A model generated the notes under the pieces. That model worked only from the letters and a program-made list of their open reading frames with translations, did no database searches and had not been told where the DNA came from. From the NCBI RefSeq assembly GCF_014836985.1, contig NZ_JACSPU010000004.1, positions 248,001 to 312,000 of the forward strand: a stretch of DNA of 64,000 bases, in the 5' to 3' direction. Each line of letters begins with the position of its first letter. Position 1 is the first letter of the stretch. The position numbers and the translations under genes are program-made. Positions 1 through 9,350 of the stretch are shown here, in pieces. The stretch is from Planococcus wigleyi. Lineage in GTDB: Bacteria; Bacillota; Bacilli; Bacillales_A; Planococcaceae.

Positions 1-1001
1 CCGACGCTGCCCTTTAATTTATTGTCGACGATTATTGGAGCGACATTGACGATGACTTCCCGGTTTGATGGGCCCACCTTCAAATTGACGCCCCGAACCG
101 GTTTACGGGTCTGCAGCGCTTTCAAGTGCATACTTTCCCCTTCCGAAATATCCGCAGAGGCCGGTTGGCCGATGACGTCTTCCATCTGCAATCCGGTAAT
201 TCGCGTATAGGCAGGGTTGACCAGCAAGCCATTGCCTTTCTCATCAACGACTGAAATGGCATCGTCACTCGATTGGATGATGGCTTCCAGCATGGTCTGT
301 ATTTCCTTCAAATCTGTAATTTCCTCTGCCAGCGACACCACTTCCGTAATGTCCTTGAATACTGCAAATGCACCGATTGTCTCTCCATTTTCATCGATCA
401 TCGGAAAGCGTGAGGTGACAATCGTTGCTCCATTCATCAGTTCCAGCTCTTTATTCAGTTCAATCCGGCCGGTTTCGTAGATTCTTGGCAATTCGCTGAG
501 TGAAATGAATTCATGAATGTGCCGTCCGATAGTTTCTTCCACCTGCACCCCCAGCATTCTTGCTGCGCTTTTGTTGATAAAAGTGATGCGGCTTGTTTTA
601 TCGATGCCGATCATGCCTTCTTCTATGGAATTGAAAATGATTTTTTCCCTGTGGCTATCTTTGCTGAGTTGCGTGATGAAATGCTCTTTCTCTTCCAGCA
701 GCCGGACAAAGACATTTGCCAAGCTCCCCGGAATGACAACCGTTTTCTCCAAATAATAGTCCTTCAATTCCTGATAAAGCTGATCACTTCCCGTTACATT
801 AAAAACAATATCCACCTGTTGCTTGTCGAATTTCGCGTAGTCTTCAGCGGTTGGAATGCCGCGGGATGCTGCTGTTTTAATGGCTGAAGCATTCGGATTT
901 AAATCCACAACTCCATAGACATGCAGGTAATCCGTTTCCATTAGCGTATTGAGGATAGCTGATCCTCCAACGCCTCCTCCAATGATCAATACGTTTTGCA
1001 A
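1..1001 (-). CDS. bkdR: Sigma-54-dependent activator, BkdR-like (5' part; runs off the window)
   Basis: About 333 N-terminal residues are visible; the AAA+ and HTH parts would lie beyond base 1. The protein opens with a Rossmann-like dinucleotide-binding start (LIIGGGVGGSA), followed by two PAS domains, roughly residues 120-225 and 235-330. This architecture fits BkdR/YqiR-type enhancer-binding proteins that work with sigma-54 on branched-chain keto-acid catabolism genes. I chose a TTG start at 1001 because it opens directly on the glycine-rich motif and has a GAGG site 10 bases upstream; there is no in-frame ATG nearby. The neighbours (yqzF, yqiK, spo0A) match the B. subtilis bkdR region. 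The sigma-54 role is inferred, since the central domain is not in view. Confidence 0.72.
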   Translation of the reverse strand, partial: MQNVLIIGGGVGGSAILNTLMETDYLHVYGVVDLNPNASAIKTAASRGIPTAEDYAKFDKQQVDIVFNVTGSDQLYQELKDYYLEKTVVIPGSLANVFVRLLEEKEHFITQLSKDSHREKIIFNSIEEGMIGIDKTSRITFINKSAARMLGVQVEETIGRHIHEFISLSELPRIYETGRIELNKELELMNGATIVTSRFPMIDENGETIGAFAVFKDITEVVSLAEEITDLKEIQTMLEAIIQSSDDAISVVDEKGNGLLVNPAYTRITGLQMEDVIGQPASADISEGESMHLKALQTRKPVRGVNLKVGPSNREVIVNVAPIIVDNKLKGSV

Positions 1002-1074
1002 GATAGTTCAACCTCATTTCCGATGTTTTGCAAGTAATTGCAATATAATTTAAGGGTAACGCAGGAAGGATTTC

Positions 1075-1103
1075 TTGACAACTTTAACCGAATTGGAAAC
1101 AAT
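1075..1103 (+). promoter_or_regulatory. Sigma-A-type promoter for yqzF
   Basis: A perfect TTGACA -35 at 1075-1080 is followed after 17 bases by AACAAT at 1098-1103. It lies just ahead of the yqzF ribosome site. The TTGA of the -35 could be mistaken for a TTG start codon. Confidence 0.5.
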
Positions 1104-1125
1104 AGATGAAGAAGGATGTGGAATT

Positions 1126-1359
1126 ATGGGACGTTTAGTAGCATTTATTATTTTGCTGATCCCTGGAATCATGGCGGCATACGGCATCAAATTGATGCGC
1201 GATACCTTGTTCAATAAATTGCTCGAGCCTTATCCGGCTCTTTGGATTCAATTTACTTTAGGAACTATTTTTGTGGTTCTCGGAATCGGCTTTTTTGCTG
1301 GTTTCCTGCTGAACCGTGATCGAAAAAAAGGAACCGTGTCGAAAAGATTCCAGAAATAA
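1126..1359 (+). CDS. yqzF: DUF2627 family small membrane protein (YqzF)
   Basis: A 77-residue protein with two hydrophobic segments, about residues 3-22 and 37-60, and a basic C-terminus (NRDRKKG). Sequence and position, divergent from the bkdR-like gene and convergent with yqiK, match the DUF2627 family, whose function is unknown. The ATG at 1126 is preferred over an upstream in-frame TTG at 1075 because it has an AAGGA site at good spacing and begins with the conserved MGRLVAF, while the TTG lies inside the promoter. Confidence 0.8.
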   Translation: MGRLVAFIILLIPGIMAAYGIKLMRDTLFNKLLEPYPALWIQFTLGTIFVVLGIGFFAGFLLNRDRKKGTVSKRFQK

Positions 1360-1398
1360 AAAAATTGCGTCTACCCGATAAGGGAAGACGCAATTTTT
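1360..1398. terminator. Bidirectional terminator between yqzF and yqiK
   Basis: Inverted repeat with arms aaaaattgcgtct (1360-1372) and agacgcaattttt (1386-1398). The arms give A/T tracts in both directions, so the hairpin serves both convergent genes. The yqiK stop codon lies inside it. Confidence 0.8.
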
Positions 1399-2096
1399 CG
1401 TTTAACACGATCCGGATAATTGGTAATGATTCCTACCAATTGCGGATCCAATCGTTTCATAAGGGGTTCTGACCCCAGAACTCCATATAAACGGACATTC
1501 TTATCAAGTTTCAACACATCTGCTTTAACGGATTTTGCAAGAAGCCGTTTATGAAGATGAATGCTATCCACCCATTCCAATTCTTTAATTCGGGACAACT
1601 GGACATTTTTCTTGATGATCCACGCCATTTCCGTGGAAGGCATCAACTTTTTCATTTCCTTCAATAACTCTGCATTAAAGGAGGACAGATGGATCTCTTT
1701 CATCCCTTCCAGCATAGCAGCGAGTATCTGTGGCCCCTTGGCATTTTTCGCAAACGAGCTTTTCAGTTCAATATTCAACGGGATGTTCTTTTTCTTTGCC
1801 CATTGAAAAACTTCATAAGCCAGCGGCATCTGATGGTGCTGAAATTTGCGCAGCCACCTCCGGCCGACAGGCAGATCCTTTATTTCTTCGTAATCGAGCG
1901 TTTCAATTCCAGCATCGACGCCAGTCAAGCGCCGCAGATTATCGTCATGGTAAACGACAACAACGCCGTCTTTGGTGATCTGGACATCCAATTCGATGCC
2001 AACACCAAATTCACAGGCTTTGTAAAAAGCTGACCATGTATTTTCCAGTGCATATCCTGAAGCGCCTCGGTGTGCATACACTTTGACTTCAGACAT
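1371..2096 (-). CDS. yqiK: Glycerophosphodiester phosphodiesterase
   Basis: A 241-residue cytoplasmic GDPD-family protein that should hydrolyse glycerophosphodiesters to glycerol-3-phosphate and an alcohol. The family signature is clear: AHRGASGYALENT near the N-terminus supplies the catalytic His-Arg, ELDVQ supplies metal-binding acids, and VVYHDDNLRR the second catalytic His. There is no signal peptide. The ATG at 2096 (MSEVKV) has a GAAGAGG site 8 bases upstream; an in-frame ATG at 2114 has none. The gene ends in a terminator shared with yqzF. It is the family member usually found next to spo0A in Bacilli. Confidence 0.88.
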   Translation of the reverse strand: MSEVKVYAHRGASGYALENTWSAFYKACEFGVGIELDVQITKDGVVVVYHDDNLRRLTGVDAGIETLDYEEIKDLPVGRRWLRKFQHHQMPLAYEVFQWAKKKNIPLNIELKSSFAKNAKGPQILAAMLEGMKEIHLSSFNAELLKEMKKLMPSTEMAWIIKKNVQLSRIKELEWVDSIHLHKRLLAKSVKADVLKLDKNVRLYGVLGSEPLMKRLDPQLVGIITNYPDRVKRKIASSLIG

Positions 2097-2301
2097 TAAA
2101 TCATCCTCTTCCATTTTTGAAATCCGCTTAACTCAACAAGATCATATTCTGCCAATCCAGCTGACTTCTAAATAGTTTCCCAACCATTTTAACATTTATT
2201 GCAACAGACTAAAAGCCTTGCCGGTTGTTGTTTTCTTGTTACGGGTTTGGATTTTGTTCATTTAACCTTATGTAAGATATTACATTTAAAGCTGGGAACA
2301 A

Positions 2302-2326
2302 GAAAAATCCGGCTTCAGGCCGGATT
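2302..2326 (-). terminator. Terminator of the gene at 2335-2844
   Basis: Stem aatccggc/gccggatt around a five-base loop, followed on the minus strand by a T-rich run. Confidence 0.8.
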
Positions 2327-2334
2327 CCGAAATT

Positions 2335-2844
2335 TTAATTGCTGAAATTATTTTCAATGAATTGCTGTTCTTGTTGTTCTGTCAAAATGCCTGTCGCTCG
2401 GCCAATGCTGCCGCCTTGGAGTTCCCAAATGAAGTTATGGTCATCATCCACTTGATCGAATTTGCCTTTTTCCCACCGGTTGATGATTTCTAGCAACTCT
2501 TCTTTGGAATTGAAATCAGATGCCTGCAAAAGCTGTTTTGCTTTGGAAATGGATTCTTGGTCCATTTGGATGATTCCCCATTTTTCAGAAGCGATAACTT
2601 TTTGATGGGTCATCTTGTGCATCATGGCCATCACTGTGGCTTCTGAAGCATCTTCTGGAACAGATTGGGCAAATTCCAGCCCTTCCACCTTTTTGACGCT
2701 TGTCTCAAGCGCCTCTTCCGAAGAAGTTTCAGCAGATATCGAACTGCCGGACAGTTTGTCCTTATCCCAAAACTTCAATGCTCCAAATGCGATAACAGCC
2801 ATTAAAATAATAGCGGAAACCAAATAGACACTCCGTTTAATCAT
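2335..2844 (-). CDS. Membrane-anchored extracellular protein, DUF6241-like
   Basis: 169 residues. One N-terminal membrane anchor (about residues 6-24) is followed by a Ser/Glu-rich linker and a soluble domain of about 115 residues. That domain has the pattern MMHKMTHQKVxASEKWG, a helical middle, and an ILTEQQEQQFI tail. I relate it tentatively to the DUF6241 group of Bacillales; no enzymatic motif is evident. The ATG has an AAGGAG site upstream. The gene is a single unit with its own terminator and does not belong to the spo0A transcript. Function unknown. Confidence 0.6.
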   Translation of the reverse strand: MIKRSVYLVSAIILMAVIAFGALKFWDKDKLSGSSISAETSSEEALETSVKKVEGLEFAQSVPEDASEATVMAMMHKMTHQKVIASEKWGIIQMDQESISKAKQLLQASDFNSKEELLEIINRWEKGKFDQVDDDHNFIWELQGGSIGRATGILTEQQEQQFIENNFSN

Positions 2845-2980
2845 GCAAAAACTCCTTCAGCAAATTTCATTTTTTTATTCAGCGCAATAAGTACCACTAT
2901 ACCAAATAGCTCATCGATTTTCCATGTATTTGGCAAGTTTTTTCCTTTATGTATATAACACGTTGTTCTGCTTTTTCCCA

Positions 2981-3014
2981 TAAAAAATAACCAATGAGCA
3001 TATTCTCACTGGCT
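2981..3014 (-). terminator. Terminator downstream of the small ORF at 3044-3178
   Basis: Stem ccaatgag (2991-2998) with ctcactgg (3005-3012), one G-T pair, followed on the minus strand by TTATTTTTTA. It is separate from the spo0A terminator, which suggests that the DNA in between is transcribed. Confidence 0.65.
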
Positions 3015-3043
3015 TGCTTTTCCTATGGATCATGCCTGGACAT

Positions 3044-3178
3044 CTATACTAACGACAGCATGGTAAAAAATGCGATGCCTAAAGTTGCACAATATACCCC
3101 GTAAAAATACAGCCGGTCGACAACTGTCCCTTCTCCATTGCCCAAAAAGTAGTCATCAATTTGCCTGATCATTTGCAC
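3044..3178 (-). CDS. Putative small membrane protein of unknown family
   Basis: A 44-residue reading frame from a GTG at 3178 (AGAGG 9 bases upstream) to a TAG at 3044. An in-frame ATG at 3217 would give 57 residues with a very basic N-terminus. The C-terminal half (YFYGVYCATLGIAFFTMLSLV, broken as YFYGVYCATL then GIAFFTMLSLV) is one strong transmembrane segment; the N-terminal part is polar (IRQIDDYFLGNGEG). It is bounded by its own terminator (2981-3014) and that of spo0A (3367-3405). A second frame overlapping the 5' side reads AVEDFNETITAKWKEANARA, so this could also be a frameshifted remnant of a longer gene. I do not recognise the family. Confidence 0.4.
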   Translation of the reverse strand: MQMIRQIDDYFLGNGEGTVVDRLYFYGVYCATLGIAFFTMLSLV

Positions 3179-3366
3179 GTGCATTCGCCTCTTTCCATTT
3201 TGCTGTAATCGTTTCATTGAAGTCTTCTACTGCTTGCAATAAAGCAGCGTCTTAACCTTTTCCTCTAATCCACAGAAGCTAAACCTGGATTTCCTGTCTA
3301 AAAGTAAGCGTATTTCCATCGAATTCAAGTGCAGCAAGGGACCTTCGGCGTTATCCTCCAGATAAA

Positions 3367-3405
3367 TAAAAAACTTTCTTGCCGCTGTTTAAGCGATAAG
3401 AAAGT
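3367..3405 (-). terminator. Terminator of spo0A
   Basis: Long stem with arms aactttctt and aagaaagtt, extended by cgct/agcg, and a T-run on the minus strand. It sits just after the spo0A stop codon. Confidence 0.8.
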
Positions 3406-3414
3406 TAAAAAATT

Positions 3415-4188
3415 CTATTGGTCTGATTCATTTCGCATTTCAAGCCGCAAACTATCTACGACCATTGCGATAAATTCAGAATTAGTCGGCTTCGATTCTA
3501 AATGCGCTACACTGTATCCGAAAATTTTGGCGATGTGGTCAATGGTTTCGTGGCGATTCCACACTTGTTCAATGGCATGGCGAATCGATCTTTCGACCCG
3601 CGCTGATGTTGTATCGAATTTAGAGGCGATTCCAGGATACAGTACTTTCGTGACTTTATTGAGTACCTCTGGCTGCTCTAATACTAAAGTGATGGCTTCC
3701 TTCAAATAACTATATCCTTTTAAATGAGGAGGGATGCCAATTTCTTTGACCATATTGGTAATTCGGTCTTCTTGCGTCAAACGGCCTTCAGGCGGTCCTG
3801 CCGCGTTGCTCCGCGCATTCATGATATGGTTGATTTGTACGGCCAGGCGGTTGGCTTCAAAAGGCTTCATAATGAAATAGGAAGCCCCGTAATCGGCTGC
3901 CTGGCTCATGATGGATTCCTGTCCGAAAGCAGACAGCATAATAACGTCAATCTCTTTCAAATCCCCATTTTCCTTGAGCGCATCCAAAACAGCGATACCG
4001 TCCAGATAGGGCATGATGATGTCCAGCAATAAGATATCGACCGTTTGCTTTTGCAGCATCTCGATGCAGGTCTTGCCGTTATAGGCAACATCCACCACTT
4101 CCATATTGGGTTGTGCATTTAAATAATCTTCCATCAGTCCGACCAATTCGCGATTATCATCTGCAATTGCGATTTTAATTTTATCCAT
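3415..4188 (-). CDS. spo0A: Stage 0 sporulation response regulator Spo0A
   Basis: A 257-residue response regulator. The receiver domain (1-120) keeps the acidic pair D10-D11, phosphoacceptor D56 in LLLDIIMP and the lysine in FIMKPFE. The C-terminal DNA-binding domain keeps VLYPGIASKF, SARVERSIRHAIE and PTNSEFIAMV, so the protein looks fully functional. The ATG at 4188 (MDKIKIAIADDN) has an AAGGAGAG site; an upstream in-frame start has no family counterpart. recN lies directly upstream at 4273, with no spoIVB between. In spore formers Spo0A is the master regulator of sporulation; here it may control other stationary-phase genes. Confidence 0.96.
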   Translation of the reverse strand: MDKIKIAIADDNRELVGLMEDYLNAQPNMEVVDVAYNGKTCIEMLQKQTVDILLLDIIMPYLDGIAVLDALKENGDLKEIDVIMLSAFGQESIMSQAADYGASYFIMKPFEANRLAVQINHIMNARSNAAGPPEGRLTQEDRITNMVKEIGIPPHLKGYSYLKEAITLVLEQPEVLNKVTKVLYPGIASKFDTTSARVERSIRHAIEQVWNRHETIDHIAKIFGYSVAHLESKPTNSEFIAMVVDSLRLEMRNESDQ

Positions 4189-4272
4189 TTGGCTCTCTCC
4201 TTGGTGACTGACTCTTCTGTTTTCACATTTACAATCCAACAGCGGGCCCTACTACCCGGCTGCCGGACCGGC

Positions 4273-5970
4273 TCATTTCATCAAGAGCTTACGATCGGCT
4301 GCAAGCGACAGCAATTCCTCTGCATGCTGCAGTGTCAGGTCCGTTATTTCAGCGCCTGACAGCATCCGGCTCATCTCTTCTGTTCGTTCGCGTCCATCTA
4401 ACTCGGTGACCGCAGTGGTCGTCCGCTGTTTGTCGACTTTCTTTTCGATAAACAAATGCTGGTCTGCCATTGCAGCAACTTGCGGTAAATGGGAAATGCA
4501 CAAGACCTGGGAATGCACAGAGATCGCTGCAATCTTCTCGGCAATCGCTTGAGCGACCCGGCCGCTGACACCTGTATCCACTTCATCAAAGATAATGGAC
4601 GTAATTCCTTGGTGCTTGGAGAAAATGGTTTTCAAAGCCAGCATCATACGGGACAATTCGCCGCCTGAAGCTACTTTCGTCAACGGCTTGAGCGGTTCAC
4701 CCAAATTGGTGGAAATATAGAAGGAAATTGAGTCATGGCCATTCCTGTCGAATCGGCCATTCGGCAAAATCCCGAAATTCACTTCGAACGAGGCTTTTGC
4801 CATATGCAATTCCTTCAATTGTTCCATGATGGCTTTGCCGAGGCTTTTCGCAGCTTTTTTGCGCAGAATCGTCAGCTCTTCGGCTTCGACTCGCAAATCA
4901 TCGGTCAATTCCTTCAGCTTTTCCTGATCCAATTGATAGCGCTGATCTCGATTGACCAATTTATCCAATTCATCTGTCTGCTTTTCATGATACAGCAAAA
5001 TGTCTTCTAAGGATGCACCATATTTTCTTTTTAACGATTGAATGACAGCGAGACGCTGTTCAATGTCATTTAAACGGGCAGGATCGAATTCCATATCATC
5101 CAAAATGCGCTTGATTTCCGTTCCTGTGTCCTGAATCAGATAAAATGCTCCAGAGAGAGTCTCGGAAGATCCGGTAAACGTTTCATCCACCGATGCAGCA
5201 TGCTCCAGTTCTGACATGGCAGAACCTATCCAGTCCAGCCCTTTGCTCTCACCTTGGATCGCTTCATGGGCAGCTGAGATCGACTCGTAGATTTTATTGA
5301 AATTCTGCAGTTTTTTGCGTTCTGCCACCAATTCCTCTTCTTCACCGATGACCAACTCCGCTGCTTCGATTTCCTGCAGCTGAAAAGTCAGCAAGTCGAT
5401 GCGCTGGGCAATCTGCTGTTCATTTTCCGTATAGGAAGAAAACTCACGCTTCAATTTGGTGTATTTATCGAAAGTATGGTGATAGCTTTCCTTGGACTTA
5501 GCCAGGCTTTTGCCGGCAAATTGGTCCAGCAGGTACAAATGCTGTTTTTCATCCATCAATTCCTGGGTTTCGTGCTGTCCGTGGATATCGATGAGCGCAG
5601 CTCCGACTTCGCGCAAAATGGAAATAGTTACCAGTTTGCCGTTGATGCGGCAAACATTCTTTCCTTTATCGTTCAATTCCCGGCGCAGCAAAATGTCGCC
5701 ATCACTCCATGTGATTCCGAATTCCTCTAATCTGCGGAAGACCGGATGCTGATCGTCGTCCAAAGAAAATAAACCTTCTATTTCTGCTTTTTTGGCACCA
5801 TGACGAATAAATTCCTGGCTTCCCCGTCCACCGGCCAAAAGATGCACGGCATCAATGATAATGGATTTACCGGCACCGGTTTCCCCTGTCAAAACAGTCA
5901 GCCCTTCAGAAAAACTGACGGTCAGGGCGTCGATAATGGCAAAATTGCGTATATCTAATTCCCGAAGCAT
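4273..5970 (-). CDS. recN: DNA repair ATPase RecN
   Basis: A 565-residue SMC-like protein that acts at double-strand breaks. Walker A GETGAGKS is at residues 29-36, near the N-terminus. A long helical middle forms the coiled-coil arms, and the C-terminal half carries the signature ASGGELSRMMLAL and the Walker B/D-loop IIFDEVDTGVSG. Length is normal for the family. An ATG with GAAGAGGTGA upstream starts it 16 bases after argR, the usual Bacilli argR-recN pairing. The sequence between its stop and spo0A is only about 84 bases. Confidence 0.96.
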   Translation of the reverse strand: MLRELDIRNFAIIDALTVSFSEGLTVLTGETGAGKSIIIDAVHLLAGGRGSQEFIRHGAKKAEIEGLFSLDDDQHPVFRRLEEFGITWSDGDILLRRELNDKGKNVCRINGKLVTISILREVGAALIDIHGQHETQELMDEKQHLYLLDQFAGKSLAKSKESYHHTFDKYTKLKREFSSYTENEQQIAQRIDLLTFQLQEIEAAELVIGEEEELVAERKKLQNFNKIYESISAAHEAIQGESKGLDWIGSAMSELEHAASVDETFTGSSETLSGAFYLIQDTGTEIKRILDDMEFDPARLNDIEQRLAVIQSLKRKYGASLEDILLYHEKQTDELDKLVNRDQRYQLDQEKLKELTDDLRVEAEELTILRKKAAKSLGKAIMEQLKELHMAKASFEVNFGILPNGRFDRNGHDSISFYISTNLGEPLKPLTKVASGGELSRMMLALKTIFSKHQGITSIIFDEVDTGVSGRVAQAIAEKIAAISVHSQVLCISHLPQVAAMADQHLFIEKKVDKQRTTTAVTELDGRERTEEMSRMLSGAEITDLTLQHAEELLSLAADRKLLMK

Positions 5971-5986
5971 ATCCGTTCACCTCTTC

Positions 5987-6436
5987 TTAAAGCATTTCGA
6001 TTAAACGCTGTTTTAGAATTTCACGATGTTCAGTATCTCTGCAGATAATTAGGCAGGTATCGTCGCCGCAAATGGTCCCGAGAATCTCTTCCCAGTCCAA
6101 ATGGTCGATCAGTGAACCGATTGCATGGGCATTACCGGGCAATGTTTTCATAACCAGGAAATGGCTGGCTCCATCGATGCTGACAAAAGCGTCCGTCAAA
6201 GCACGGTGCAGTTTCTGCATAGGATTAAAGCGCTGGTCTGCTGGCAGGCTGTATTTGTAGCGTCCATCCTGCAATGGGACTTTCACCAGATGCAATTCTT
6301 TGATATCACGCGATACAGTCGCTTGCGTTACTTCATAACCCGCTGACTTCAATAAATCCACCAGCTCGTCCTGTGTTTCAATTTCACGATTCGAAATAAG
6401 ATCACGTATTTTAATGTGGCGCTGTCCTTTATTCAT
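5987..6436 (-). CDS. argR: Arginine repressor ArgR/AhrC
   Basis: A 149-residue regulator. The N-terminal winged helix includes [12 protein letters not shown] for ARG-box recognition. The C-terminal domain for hexamer formation and arginine binding includes [11 protein letters not shown] with the conserved GDD. It should repress arginine biosynthesis and activate catabolism when arginine is abundant. The ATG follows an AAGGGGGA site. An ARG-box-like palindrome at 6451-6468 lies directly upstream, suggesting autoregulation. recN follows in the same transcript. Confidence 0.95.
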   Translation of the reverse strand: MNKGQRHIKIRDLISNREIETQDELVDLLKSAGYEVTQATVSRDIKELHLVKVPLQDGRYKYSLPADQRFNPMQKLHRALTDAFVSIDGASHFLVMKTLPGNAHAIGSLIDHLDWEEILGTICGDDTCLIICRDTEHREILKQRLIEML

Positions 6437-6450
6437 GGTGTTCCCCCTTG

Positions 6451-6468
6451 AATGAATAATTATTCCAT
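6451..6468. promoter_or_regulatory. ARG-box-like operator upstream of argR
   Basis: AATGAATAATTATTCCAT is a near-perfect palindrome and resembles the ArgR-family half site (tGAATAATTATTCa). It lies 15 bases before the argR start, over the likely transcription start. Confidence 0.5.
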
Positions 6469-6504
6469 ATACTTAATATTCTACAGTTATAACATACATT
6501 AGAC

Positions 6505-6534
6505 AAGAAAACACATTCCTTTTGGAATGTGTTT
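6505..6534 (-). terminator. Terminator of the dxs-tlyA end
   Basis: Stem aaacacattcc/ggaatgtgttt with a four-base loop, then TCTTG on the minus strand. It overlaps the tlyA stop codon and separates the isoprenoid operon from argR-recN. Confidence 0.65.
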
Positions 6535-7354
6535 ACAACAATTCATGTGCTGCTTTGACTGTTTCATCAATCAACGTTTCGGAAACTCCGGCTATTTCCT
6601 GGCCTTCAGCACTGGATTGAAGATGGAATAAAAATTCGATATTGCCTTCTCCTCCGGTAATCGGTGAAAACGACATGTTTTTCACATGAAATCCTGATTC
6701 GACTGCAAACTTGCCCACTTTGACCAATACATCCTGATGGATTTTCGGGTCGCGAATAATGCCTTTTTTCCCAACATTCTCCCTGCCGGCTTCAAACTGG
6801 GGCTTCACAAGCGCAATCACGTCTCCGCCTGGCACCAAAACTTGTTTCAAGACTGGAAAAATGATGCGCAAAGAAATGAAGGACACATCAATCGTGGCGA
6901 ATTCCGGCAGACCCTGAACGAAATCTTCAGGTTTGGAATGGCGGAAATTAACCCGTTCCATTACTGTGACCCGCTCATCCTGCCGAATTTTCCACGCTAA
7001 TTGATTATAGCCGACATCCAGCGCGTAGCAATGTTTGGCGCCATTTTGAAGGGCACAATCCGTAAAGCCGCCTGTCGATGAGCCGATATCCAGCATCAAT
7101 TTGCCGTCAACCGACAAATCAAACTGCTGCAATGCTTTCTCAAGCTTCAAGCCTCCTCGGCTGACGTATTTCAAATCATTGCCTTTCATCTGAAGCGGTG
7201 CGTCCTCCGGAATTTTTTCCCCCGGTTTGTTCATCCGCTCAGATCCTGAATAGATGATTCCTGCCATAATGGCACGTTTTGCTTTTTCGCGTGTTTCACA
7301 AATACCCCGCTCAACCAACAGGATATCTACTCGCTCTTTTTTTGGTTTGTTCAT
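6533..7354 (-). CDS. yqxC: TlyA-family rRNA 2'-O-methyltransferase / S4-domain protein (YqxC)
   Basis: 273 residues. An N-terminal S4 RNA-binding domain ([20 protein letters not shown]) is followed by an FtsJ-like methyltransferase domain with SAM motif [12 protein letters not shown]. TlyA proteins elsewhere methylate 16S/23S rRNA; in Bacilli the exact target is less certain. The ATG at 7354 overlaps the dxs stop (ATGA), so translation is coupled. An in-frame start at 7393 would add 13 residues inside dxs and has no support. The dxs-yqxC-argR-recN order matches B. subtilis. Confidence 0.9.
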   Translation of the reverse strand: MNKPKKERVDILLVERGICETREKAKRAIMAGIIYSGSERMNKPGEKIPEDAPLQMKGNDLKYVSRGGLKLEKALQQFDLSVDGKLMLDIGSSTGGFTDCALQNGAKHCYALDVGYNQLAWKIRQDERVTVMERVNFRHSKPEDFVQGLPEFATIDVSFISLRIIFPVLKQVLVPGGDVIALVKPQFEAGRENVGKKGIIRDPKIHQDVLVKVGKFAVESGFHVKNMSFSPITGGEGNIEFLFHLQSSAEGQEIAGVSETLIDETVKAAHELL

Positions 7355-9255
7355 AGAATAGTTGAACCTGCCTGCGTTTTGGATTGTGTCCATTTTTTTA
7401 CGACACGTACAACTTCATCACTGTTCAGATGGATTTCGTCCATCAATTCAGAGACGTCGCCATGTTCGATAAAGTGGTCCGGTATTCCCAAACGATCGAT
7501 GACAGTCTCGCGGTAGCCATTTTCTTGCGCAAATTCCAGAACGGCACTGCCGAATCCACCTTGAAGAACTGCTTCTTCAATCGTAACAACCGGGATATTC
7601 CGTTCGAAAATAGTATGCAGCATCGCTTCATCCATTGGTTTGATGAACCGGGCATTGACCACTTGTGCCGAAATGCCTTGTTCAAGCAATTGTTCGGCCG
7701 CATGCAAGGCCATCGGAATGGTGGTACCGAATGTCAGGATTACGGCATCGGTTCCTTCTTGCAGGACTTCCCATGAGCCGATCGGCAATGCTTTCAGCTC
7801 TTCGTCCATTGGCACACCTAAACCGTTGCCTCTCGGATAGCGGAGGGCAATAGGACCGCCATTGTAATCGATGGCAGTTTTGACCATATGTTGGCCTTCG
7901 TTCTCATCTTTCGGCATCATAATGACCATATTCGGCAAATGGCGCAGGAAGGCGATGTCGAATACACCTTGGTGTGTTTCGCCATCAGCTCCGACCAACC
8001 CCGAACGGTCAATTCCAATAAAGACGTTCAAATTCTGGCGGCAGATATCATGGACCACCTGATCGTAGGCACGTTGAAGGAATGTCGAGTAAATCGCTAA
8101 AAATGGTTTCATGTCCTGTGTTGCAAGTCCTGCAGCCATCGTTGTCGCATGTTGCTCCGCGATGCCGACATCAAACATGCGGTCTGAGAATTCGGAAGCA
8201 AAACCTTCCAATTTCGAACCGACCGGCATTGCCGGTGTAATAGCCACAATCCGTTCATCAGTGCGTGCCAGTTTGCGGACAGTTTCTGCCACCAAGCCGC
8301 TCCATGAAGGAGCTTTTGAAGATGATTTCACCAAATCGCCAGTCTCCATCTTGTAAGGGCCTGTTCCATGCCAAGTGCCGATTGTATCCTGTTCAGCCGG
8401 CAAGAAACCTTTGCCTTTCTTCGTAACGACATGAAGCAGGACAGGGCCTTTCGTCTTCTTGGCATAACGCAGGTTGTCTTCCAATTCTTCCAAATCGTGT
8501 CCATCAATCGGCCCCAAATATGTAAAGCCCATTTCCTCGAAAAACATACCGGAAACCACTAAATATTTCAACGAGTCTTTTACACGTTCAGCCGTTGACG
8601 CCAATCGCCCGCCGACTGCCGGCACTTTCTTCAACAGGTATTCAAGATCGTCTTTGACTTTGTTGTATTTGCCTGCTGTCCGCATACGGCCAAGCATGCT
8701 ATGCATCGCTCCAACATTCGGAGCGATGGACATTTCGTTGTCATTTAAGATAACGATCATGTCCGTTTTCGTATGGCCGATATGATTTAATGCTTCAAAA
8801 GCCATACCGCCCGTAAGCGCTCCGTCACCGATGATCGGAATGACATGATTGCTGTCTTTTTTGATGTCACGGGCTGCTGCCATTCCCATAGCTGCCGACA
8901 ATGAAGTTGAACTGTGTCCGGTCTCCCAAACATCATGGTCGCTTTCATTGCGTTTCGGGAAGCCGCAAAGGCCTTTAAATTGGCGCAAAGTATCAAATTG
9001 GCCAGCTCTTCCTGTCAGGATTTTATGGACATACGATTGATGTCCCACATCCCATATAAATTTGTCAGACGGGCTGTCGAATACTTTATGCAGCGCAACT
9101 GTCAGTTCCACCACGCCAAGATTCGGACCGATATGTCCGCCTGTTCTTGATAAGTTCTCTATTAGAAACCGTCGAATATCTTCACTTAATACTTCAAGCT
9201 GCTTAGTTGTCAGCTCTTTTAAGAAAGATGGACCAGTAATCGAATGAAGATCCAT
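7351..9255 (-). CDS. dxs: 1-deoxy-D-xylulose-5-phosphate synthase
   Basis: A 634-residue thiamine-diphosphate enzyme joining pyruvate and glyceraldehyde-3-phosphate, the entry step of the MEP isoprenoid pathway. It shows [18 protein letters not shown], the ThDP/Mg motif [13 protein letters not shown], and [15 protein letters not shown] in the transketolase-like middle domain, plus the C-terminal transketolase domain. The start at 9255 ([12 protein letters not shown]) aligns with the family; the site AAAAAGGTG is 10 bases upstream. ispA, ispG and ispH elsewhere in the window complete part of the same pathway. Confidence 0.97.
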   Translation of the reverse strand: MDLHSITGPSFLKELTTKQLEVLSEDIRRFLIENLSRTGGHIGPNLGVVELTVALHKVFDSPSDKFIWDVGHQSYVHKILTGRAGQFDTLRQFKGLCGFPKRNESDHDVWETGHSSTSLSAAMGMAAARDIKKDSNHVIPIIGDGALTGGMAFEALNHIGHTKTDMIVILNDNEMSIAPNVGAMHSMLGRMRTAGKYNKVKDDLEYLLKKVPAVGGRLASTAERVKDSLKYLVVSGMFFEEMGFTYLGPIDGHDLEELEDNLRYAKKTKGPVLLHVVTKKGKGFLPAEQDTIGTWHGTGPYKMETGDLVKSSSKAPSWSGLVAETVRKLARTDERIVAITPAMPVGSKLEGFASEFSDRMFDVGIAEQHATTMAAGLATQDMKPFLAIYSTFLQRAYDQVVHDICRQNLNVFIGIDRSGLVGADGETHQGVFDIAFLRHLPNMVIMMPKDENEGQHMVKTAIDYNGGPIALRYPRGNGLGVPMDEELKALPIGSWEVLQEGTDAVILTFGTTIPMALHAAEQLLEQGISAQVVNARFIKPMDEAMLHTIFERNIPVVTIEEAVLQGGFGSAVLEFAQENGYRETVIDRLGIPDHFIEHGDVSELMDEIHLNSDEVVRVVKKWTQSKTQAGSTIL

Positions 9256-9350
9256 TGCCATCACGCACCTTTTTATTGAAATTTTTCCTTCTGACTGTCT
9301 GTTCATATTATATCAGTCTACAGCGAATGTACAAATCAGAGCCTCACAAT

